Shown one piece after another: positions 58,177 to 64,000 of a stretch of DNA of 64,000 bases. Within the stretch, counting starts at the first letter, position 1, and the number at the start of each line of letters is the position of its first letter. The stretch is from Augochlora pura (Eukaryota; Arthropoda; Insecta; Hymenoptera; Halictidae), in assembly GCF_028453695.1 (NCBI RefSeq), contig NC_135775.1, forward strand, positions 17,022,545 to 17,086,544. Direction: 5' to 3'. The translations under genes and the position numbers were made by a program. The notes under the pieces are model-generated. The model saw only the letters and a program-made list of their open reading frames with translations. It ran no database searches and had not been told where the DNA came from.

Positions 58177-58669
58177 TTAACCCCTTGCCTTACTTTAACG
58201 AGCCAGACTCGTGATAGAGATTTCTATTAACCAATTGCACTCGAAGCCATTCCACCTGCAAATCTGAAATCATTTTTCTGGCTTCTAGTATTTCTATTTT
58301 ATGTAACAAAATTTATTCCATGCACACGAAATTGAGTCTCGAGACTCGTGTGACAATTACACTTTCAACAATTTTTCAAATCTAAGCTTCAACGACATCT
58401 ATAAAAATCATTTTTGAACGTGTTACAGAAACTTTAATGGCCCCGCAGAGTCGCCACTCGAGTGCAAAGGGTTGATATCATGTTGAATATCATTGTTATT
58501 TCGTTCTTTTAAGTCGGAATAAAATTCTGTCCCCTTGTGATCAATATTTAATCGTTCTGGTAAACGTAGACATACAATAAATACTTTCCTTTTTCTCCTA
58601 AGAAATAATTACGATCGAAAAGGCGTTTACCATTGTGATTATAAAGAAAATGATACGGCAAGGGGTAAA
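58177..58669 (-). mobile_element. Family-A TTAA MITE, copy A7, split by B4
   Basis: Left TTAACCCCTTGCCTTAC, right GGCAAGGGGTAAA (TTAA damaged). 493 bp; subtracting B4 with one TTAA leaves 248 bp, as expected for family A. Contains ACGAGCCAGACTCGTGATAG on the left of B4 and AAGTCGGAATAAAATTCTGT on its right, matching A5. Confidence 0.85.
58227..58475 (-). mobile_element. Family-B TTAA MITE, copy B4, nested in A7
   Basis: Left TTAACCAATTGCACTCGA, right CTCGAGTGCAAAGGGTTGA (TTAA now TTGA). 249 bp; shares AAATCTGAAATCATTTTTCT and AGTCGCCACTCGAGTGCAAA with B1. Confidence 0.88.
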
Positions 58670-58700
58670 CGCAAACACAATTCGCGGTTTTGTTTACCAG

Positions 58701-58856
58701 TTATTAATGAAAAACAGTGACCAATGAGAGTCAAGCGTGATTAGCATAATACAACCGAGCCAATCAACGGAACTAGGCTTCGATCGCTCGATGGTATCGA
58801 CCGCCTAGCGCCACAGCCGATCTCGTCTCTCATTGGTCACCGTTTTTCGTTAATAA
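58701..58856. repeat. 30-bp inverted repeat (stem-loop)
   Basis: Arms TTATTAATGAAAAACAGTGA... (58701-58730) and ...TCACCGTTTTTCGTTAATAA (58827-58856) are complementary at 28 of 30 positions around a 96-nt loop. Part of the ACAGGGTG-ended element. Confidence 0.9.
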
Positions 58857-58963
58857 CTCGTTAATACCGTCTCGGAGAAAATTTTTCTAAAGGAAAAAGT
58901 TACTTCAATTAACGTTAAGAATCTCTAACTACCTGGTTGCGAGTGATTTTTGGGACACTCAGT

Positions 58964-60480
58964 ATACTAGCTGGGTACTTTACTGCTCGATCGTACCTCG
59001 AGATCTGTCAGTTACGAAACACACGATATCAGAAGCCGCAGAGACAAGCTCGGTGTTAATTCCGTACATCTGTTTCCCTAATCTCGCGAAGAGATCTAGT
59101 ACCTGTTGATATCCACGTTAATTTTGTACGGTCCGTGGGCCGATCGATACTAATTCGACGTCAACTGTGAGGAGACGGGACAAGGGAGACCGATGACGGT
59201 CGTAACACTTTGATTTTCGAACATGATTACTAAACTACGAATTTTGTTCATTTGTAACAAACATCTGTCGCTGAAACATACAATTCTGAAGGTCCATAAA
59301 GAATCTATAATAATATTGTTGCAGTGTTTACGGCTTATGAAAATTATTCGAAGGACCGATTTATTTCTATTTAATTTATATTTCTCGCAAGTGTGTTGGA
59401 ATATTTTTACTTTGAATAAAGGTCCGCGGTATTACACATAAGTTACTGTATTTAGAATTGTTATAACAATTGTAAAAATTTCTTTTTATTAAGTTTAAAT
59501 TAATTATAATTTTTTATTAAGTTTATGCATAGGTGACACGCAGGTCAGAATTAATTTTCGTTGAACGAACAGTAATTCATAACATAAAAATTTAAGAAGG
59601 GGAAACAAAATTTATTAATCCTTTTTAAAGGTTTTAATATAACACGATAATATGTTTTAATTTTATGTAAAAATGAAGAAAATAAAAGGATACAAATAAA
59701 TAGCTTTCGTGGCTGAGAGTGGATATACGAACGGGTTAAGTTTTATGGCATCGTTTTATGACATTGCAAGCACAAATTAAGTTAGAAGTGTCTGTAACTT
59801 GTGCAATCGGTTCACTAATTTACTGCATCTTGCTCGGTGAAAAAGTATACCGAGTCCATTTCGTACGCATTATTTATTGGTACTAACTTTGTCGTTAACT
59901 ATTACATTTAGAGCTTATAAAGATGAATAATTATTTACTCAAAATTCGATATTCTTCCATATTATGATACAAAAACTATAGCATTTCATTTAAGAAAAGA
60001 AAATTAACCTTTAAATCTTTAGAATGGCTCCACCTATAGAAATATAAATGCACTATTATGACGCGTACCCTTAACACTAATTTCTGACCAATATTGAAAA
60101 TTAATTTTTATTGTAATATATTTGAACCAATTGAATTTGACTAGACTATTTCGTTAGCGAAAGAGTTGTAATGCCAGCTCCTATAATAAATATTAGCTTC
60201 CTAATTTCGCTTTAATTAAATAATTTTAATTAATTCAATTTAATTATTTAAATTGCTTTAACTATGATTTTAGTGGTCGATTGAGCGATTAAACGAAGCA
60301 ATTTATGTATTGAATTTGAATTTTGCTACCCAACGCACATTTTAGAAGTCGTAGAAAGCGCATAAGTTGCGTGAATCACCCTGTACATTTATCTACTTGT
60401 TACAGTATCATAAAATTAACTTAGAAATGCTTTAAAAGATTATAGCTTCTCATCGGCTTTTCAACTTTATATAATTTTCT
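58964..60480. other. Noncoding stretch
   Basis: AT-rich after about 59200. One 72-codon frame at 59223, unrecognised. A solitary CACCCTGT (minus-strand ACAGGGTG) lies at 60377-60384. Confidence 0.5.
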
Positions 60481-61368
60481 ATAAGCACCCTACTTTCGGA
60501 GGAGAGTGTAACAATCCGTAATCCGAATGAAATTTTGCCCGGCTCTGAAAATCCGCATTTCCCGTTAAAACCGCTTAAAACCGGTCTCCCAGTCGAAGAA
60601 TGGCTAATTCGAAGTAAAATGTAGCAAGACCGGCTATCGCTCGCAGCGCATTGAACGCAACGGAGCAACGATGTTGCGAGGAGGCCGGTCGCGGCGTTGG
60701 TGAACGAACAATGCGCGATCCGGTTTGCAGGAAGCTATTGACGCCATCCAGCTCGTCGACCGGGGCCCCGACACCAACCCCTCGATACAAGTAATCGCCC
60801 CCGCGGAGTGGCCAACAGACTGGCTGACACGGCTAATGCGCGAAGGAAGGGTCCGAGCCGAGGACAGACACAATGCGACGAAGACCCCGGGGTCCCCGGC
60901 GAGTCATCTGCTCGCGTCGTAAGAACACGCGCGAAAGAAAAGAAGGTCGTCGTGTAGGCGCAACGTCACAAGGATTGGTCACTTTCAATCGGGCCAAACG
61001 ATGAATGGTGTCCGGTGCCGTGCGTGAAGTGACTGGCTACTTTGGCCCGCATCCCTCTCCCTCTCTCTCTCTCTCTCTCGCTCGCTCTTCCTTTCTCTCG
61101 CTATTTGTGGAATGGCACGCCACGAGCTGGCCAGTTTCACAGAGATGTCCAGGAGGATGAAAATATTTGTCGGCCGCCATTGTTCCAGGTGTATCGGTAG
61201 CTGCGCCTTCGAAGACGCCGTTAAAGGACGATTCCGACGTGGGCTTTACAAAGAGATCGGTTCTTTGCACTCTACAAAATAGGCGCGCACACGTGTGCCG
61301 CCGTTTTGTCTGTTAATGATGTATTCGACGTTTTGTCACTGTGGCTCGCGCGATACTGCTTCCATGTA
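60481..61368. other. GC-rich block with a duplicated 65-bp segment
   Basis: Opposing frames of 65-79 codons, none recognised. A CT microsatellite lies at 61052-61088. The segment 61129-61200 is paralogous to 63113-63190 (see findings). Confidence 0.4.
61129..61200. repeat. Diverged duplicate segment, copy 1
   Basis: Shares with 63113-63190 the blocks CTGGCC, TCACARAGATGTCCA, ATGAAAATATTT and CATTGTYC in order. On the minus strand both copies encode KYFH..GHLCETG in an open frame. Confidence 0.5.
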
Positions 61369-61430
61369 TTAGGATGTCCCATAAGTTTCTTCCCTCTTCT
61401 TATGCGAAATCAATAAACGATATTTGTTGT
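61369..61430 (+). mobile_element. mariner-type left end, interrupted by element F
   Basis: TTAGGATGTCCCATAAGTTT, preceded by TA, is a typical mariner terminus of the kind found in bee and ant genomes. The element appears to continue after element F as GGTTGATTTATTGTGTTATA at 61673 onward; no opposite terminus or transposase is seen. Confidence 0.65.
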
Positions 61431-61672
61431 TTAACCCTCTTAGTACCGAACAACGATATATCGTTGTTGGCTATTGTTGGAAAAATAGTTTTCTTCATAT
61501 TTTTATTAAACAACAATTTCATTTCTTATTTTTTCTCCCTTTTTGAATTTGTTATTTATCAAGCTTTTCAAAATTCTTGCAATCTCTTTCCAAAACTTGA
61601 TCAAACTTCGTCAAACGAGTTTTAAACATTTCGCTCAAATACAGACTTATTTGCCGGTACTAAGAGGGTTAA
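61431..61672. mobile_element. Family-F TTAA MITE nested in the mariner fragment
   Basis: Perfect 18-bp inverted termini TTAACCCTCTTAGTACCG / CGGTACTAAGAGGGTTAA, 242 bp, TTAA on both sides. A CAACGATATATCGTTG palindrome lies just inside the left end. No coding capacity. piggyBac-type by TTAA and CCCT start. The perfect termini suggest the youngest insertion in the window. Confidence 0.92.
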
Positions 61673-62033
61673 GGTTGATTTATTGTGTTATATATGAACC
61701 GTTCTGCTTTCTTACCTTCTTTCATCTCTTAGGAAGCATACAGCTCTCTTTTAAAAGAGTTGAGACTTGCAAAATATTCATCGAGCTGCATTTTATTTCG
61801 CTTTTTTCTACTGTAATAATTTCATAGAAGGAAAAGGAACAATATTTATTGCGTTTCTCTACATTTACTTAAATGGTTAAATGCTGTGACAGGAGACAGA
61901 CTTTTATTCCGGCTAAAAAGAACGGAGTAACATTTATACTTATATTATAAGATATTTATACTTATATAATAAGATATTAACAGAAATCTCGATGACGAGT
62001 CAGACTAGTCAAAATACGTCAAAATAAGTTTAA
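61673..62033. other. Noncoding stretch, possibly the rest of the mariner fragment
   Basis: AT-rich. GATGACGAGTCAGACTAGTC at about 61991-62010 resembles an internal part of family A in inverse orientation, suggesting a second, scrambled A fragment beside A8. Confidence 0.4.
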
Positions 62034-62160
62034 TTAACCCCTTGCGTTACGACTTCTTTCAGAATTGCGTTCATTATCGTTTTTCCGTCATTAACAATTT
62101 ACTTGATGGAAGAAGAGGATTTTTTTTCCCTGATTGTCTTCGTTTACTAGTTACTATAAC
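62034..62160 (+). mobile_element. Family-A TTAA MITE, left-end copy A8 (truncated)
   Basis: TTAACCCCTTGCGTTACGAC, TTTCAGAATTGCGTTCATTA and TGATTGTCTTCGTTTACT match the left half of A4/A6; the right half is absent. Confidence 0.75.
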
Positions 62161-62880
62161 TTAACAGAGAATTTCATAAAGAAATCGCTATCGTTATGAA
62201 CTATAACAAATAGCACATGTTATACTACCAAACAGACTTCGTTCAAAAATTTATTGTACATAAATTTAAACACTCATTTTTTTTTTTTTTAAATAGTATT
62301 TTACGTCGCATCAACTACACTTGCGGTTATTAGCGACGACTTTTAGTTGGGGATGTTAGAGTTTACTGTATAGGCTTGAATTTTTCAGGAATGAGATAAC
62401 TTGTCCTATTTGTTTGCTGTTATTAAGGTTATCGTGGAGGTTTTTACACAGCTTTTCAGACAATTACAAGAAGATGAGATTATCGCTTCAGCTCCATTTT
62501 AATACTATAGCTCACAAGATACTCAATAAATAAAATACACTGACATTTCCTAGGGGCTATTTTCACCCCCTTAAACCGCATGTCTGCACTCAAATAAAAA
62601 CACAGTTTCACCATGAATAACTTCACATTTTACCAACCGGAAGTCTATAAATCGGCTTCTTTCCCCGATCGGTAGCCTGTGAATTGGTTGCCATAGAACC
62701 CTTAATTTGTTATCTATTATTGAGATAAACGTGTTAGATTGTACTACAAGCTTCAATATTATTATACAACTCTTTAAATATTAAATATCTTTCGCGATTA
62801 ATAAAATAAATAAAATCAAAATAGAAACGAAACTTTAACGTTGAATTAAATTTTTACGACCGGTAAAATGTTAATCAACG
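62161..62880. other. AT-rich noncoding stretch
   Basis: A poly-T run lies at about 62279-62291. No gene identified. Confidence 0.5.
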
Positions 62881-62911
62881 AGTGAGCAGAGATTCACAGT
62901 ATTCAACCCTA

Positions 62912-63661
62912 ATGGAGAAATTTCTTGGTATACAAGATGTTTCCTTAACTTCGGCCATCCTTGGTACACACGAATGGTCAAAAAGGTGCAGATTGGAATG
63001 GGCAATCATGTCTCTTTTCCGCCATATAATCGAACGGGGGTCCTCGGGTGGTACCCCGGGCTTAACGAGGCGCTTTGGACCACCCGTGTTTGCCCGGAGG
63101 TATACACCGCAGGCTGGCCCCGGTCTCACAAAGATGTCCACGGCAATGAAAATATTTAACAACAGTCGGCATTGTCCTAGACAGTTCCGGACCGAGGACG
63201 AGAGCGTCGGTTTTCCACGCGACGACCACTGTGCCGGCCCATTGATCGACGCCTCCGCGAAGAGTTATGTCAAGAACGCAAAGTTTGCCCAACGTCACGC
63301 TGTTCCGCCGGCCGAAATTTACCCGCTGCGCTCTTTTAACAGCCTCGTCGATTCTCGCTCGGAGTCTTGTTACGTATTATTTAGAGGCTGTCCCACGCTG
63401 TTCGCGATCGCATTGTGCGCGCCGTCGATCCGAAGAAGAAGCACGCGTTTCGGGGCCAGGTGCGCGTCCCCTCCGCGGAGATTTCCGCAAATTAGCCGAT
63501 CCGCGCTTACGCCGCGGCGCGCGCGCGCGCGTTTCAATTGGACACGGAATACTCGGCGCTGGAAACACGCGAACATAGTCGCGCACGGCCCACGGGCAGG
63601 CAGAACTGCGAGCAGCCAAGCTAATGAAAGAGCAGCCAGGGAAATGATAACCCGCAAATGA
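62912..63661 (+). CDS. Long but doubtful ORF (249 codons) in a GC-rich block
   Basis: An ATG at 62912 opens a 249-codon frame through a GC-rich block. The translation is Arg/Ser/Ala-rich, especially after residue 170, with no signal peptide, membrane segment or domain I recognise. Minus-strand frames are open over the same DNA, and the frame crosses the duplicated segment at 63113-63190. Chance openness in GC-rich DNA is the simplest explanation; a lineage-specific exon cannot be excluded. Confidence 0.15.
   Translation: MEKFLGIQDVSLTSAILGTHEWSKRCRLEWAIMSLFRHIIERGSSGGTPGLTRRFGPPVFARRYTPQAGPGLTKMSTAMKIFNNSRHCPRQFRTEDESVGFPRDDHCAGPLIDASAKSYVKNAKFAQRHAVPPAEIYPLRSFNSLVDSRSESCYVLFRGCPTLFAIALCAPSIRRRSTRFGARCASPPRRFPQISRSALTPRRARARFNWTRNTRRWKHANIVAHGPRAGRTASSQANERAAREMITRK
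63113..63190. repeat. Diverged duplicate segment, copy 2
   Basis: Counterpart of 61129-61200, about 2 kb away in the same orientation; roughly three quarters of positions agree over about 60 bp. Confidence 0.5.
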
Positions 63662-63734
63662 TGGGGTAAACGCGCTGCCATTGATCAGGAAAGACTCGAC
63701 AGCCCTGTGCTTTCCGTGGCAATAACCATTTTAC

Positions 63735-64000
63735 AGGTATTTCGAGAGTTAAGGTCAAATCAATCATCATTTTAGTGTTACTTTTACGGTTACGGTTATT
63801 TTAATAATCATTTCAGTGTTATTTTATGGGTTAAAGTTATGTCGGTAATCATTGTTGTATTATTTCAGATCTTAAGGTTGTATAAATAATTATACTGGTA
63901 TAATTTCAGATCTTACGGGCACACTAATAATAATTTTAGTATAATTTCAGAACTTAAGGGCATATATTTAATTATATTTCAGGATTTAAGGTCATATTAA
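63735..64000. repeat. Degenerate tandem repeat of about 41 bp running off the window
   Basis: ATTTCAGATCTTAAGG-type units start at 63862, 63903, 63944 and 63976, with looser units before 63862 (TTTCAGTGTTATTTTATGGG). The array is truncated by the end of the window. Confidence 0.75.

Larger units (their letters stand above)
58103..58963. mobile_element. ACAGGGTG-ended element hosting two nested MITEs
   Basis: Left end ACAGGGTGTCTAAAAAACGT, right end (inverted) ACTGAGTGTCCCAAAAATCA: imperfect inverted termini. Internally it carries a 30-bp inverted repeat (58701-58730 and 58827-58856; 28/30 complementary). Without the nested family-A element it would be about 372 bp. Its superfamily is not clear to me. 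Single ACAGGGTG/ACAGGGCG ends also occur at 25788, 30299 and 60377(-). Confidence 0.65.

Noticed and set aside
1..64000. tRNA, rRNA and snRNA genes
   Set aside because: I looked for tRNA T-loop patterns (GGTTCRANTCC) and U6-like starts by eye and found none. A covariance-model scan would be decisive and could not be run.

Overview
This window looks like nuclear DNA of an insect, most likely a hymenopteran and probably a bee. AT-rich DNA alternates with abrupt GC-rich blocks of about 0.3-1.5 kb in which CpG stays common. There are many short non-autonomous DNA transposons (TTAA-bounded piggyBac-type MITEs, a hAT MITE, Tc1-like fragments, one mariner end of the type starting TTAGGATGTCCCATAAG). 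The only convincing gene carries Bearded, K and GY boxes, a 3'-UTR code known from insect Notch-pathway genes. The genus assignment is inference.

The window is almost a gene desert. Most open frames are chance frames in GC-rich or CT-rich DNA, or run through MITEs. The exception is a compact, apparently intronless gene at about 32.6-35.0 kb on the + strand: a TATA box (32615), a leader of about 390 nt, a 99-codon ORF with an excellent start context (33036-33335), and a 3' UTR packed with 8 K boxes (TGTGATA), 4 Brd boxes (AGCTTTA) and 4 GY boxes (GTCTTCC). The protein has a basic amphipathic helix and an NxxNExLE motif inside a set of NxxN (Neuralized-binding type) motifs. I read it as a Bearded-class gene, that is, a Neuralized antagonist in Notch signalling under miR-2/K-box, miR-4/miR-79 and miR-7 control. 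The frame stays open for 45 further GC-rich codons past the UGA, up to where the AT-rich UTR begins.

Layout: 1-9.5 kb is AT-rich with Tc1-like fragments, two family-B MITEs and two minisatellites; 9.56-10.6 kb is a GC island; 10.6-22.5 kb is mostly AT-rich with old repeats and a few GC blocks; 22.5-23.8 kb is a GC island with simple repeats; 24-29.7 kb is AT-rich with TTAA MITEs; 30.0-31.5 kb is a CT-rich block with a spaced hairpin array; 32.3-35 kb is the Bearded-class gene; 35-52 kb is intergenic with a 134-bp duplication, a hAT MITE, a 74-bp satellite and further MITEs; 53-62.2 kb is a graveyard of nested TTAA MITEs; 62.9-64 kb is a GC block followed by a tandem repeat that runs off the window.

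Five recurring families with TTAA ends (called A, B, C, D and F here) sit inside one another and inside other repeats. The nesting gives a relative order: A inserted into an older ACAGGGTG-ended element, B into A, C into A, and F into a mariner.
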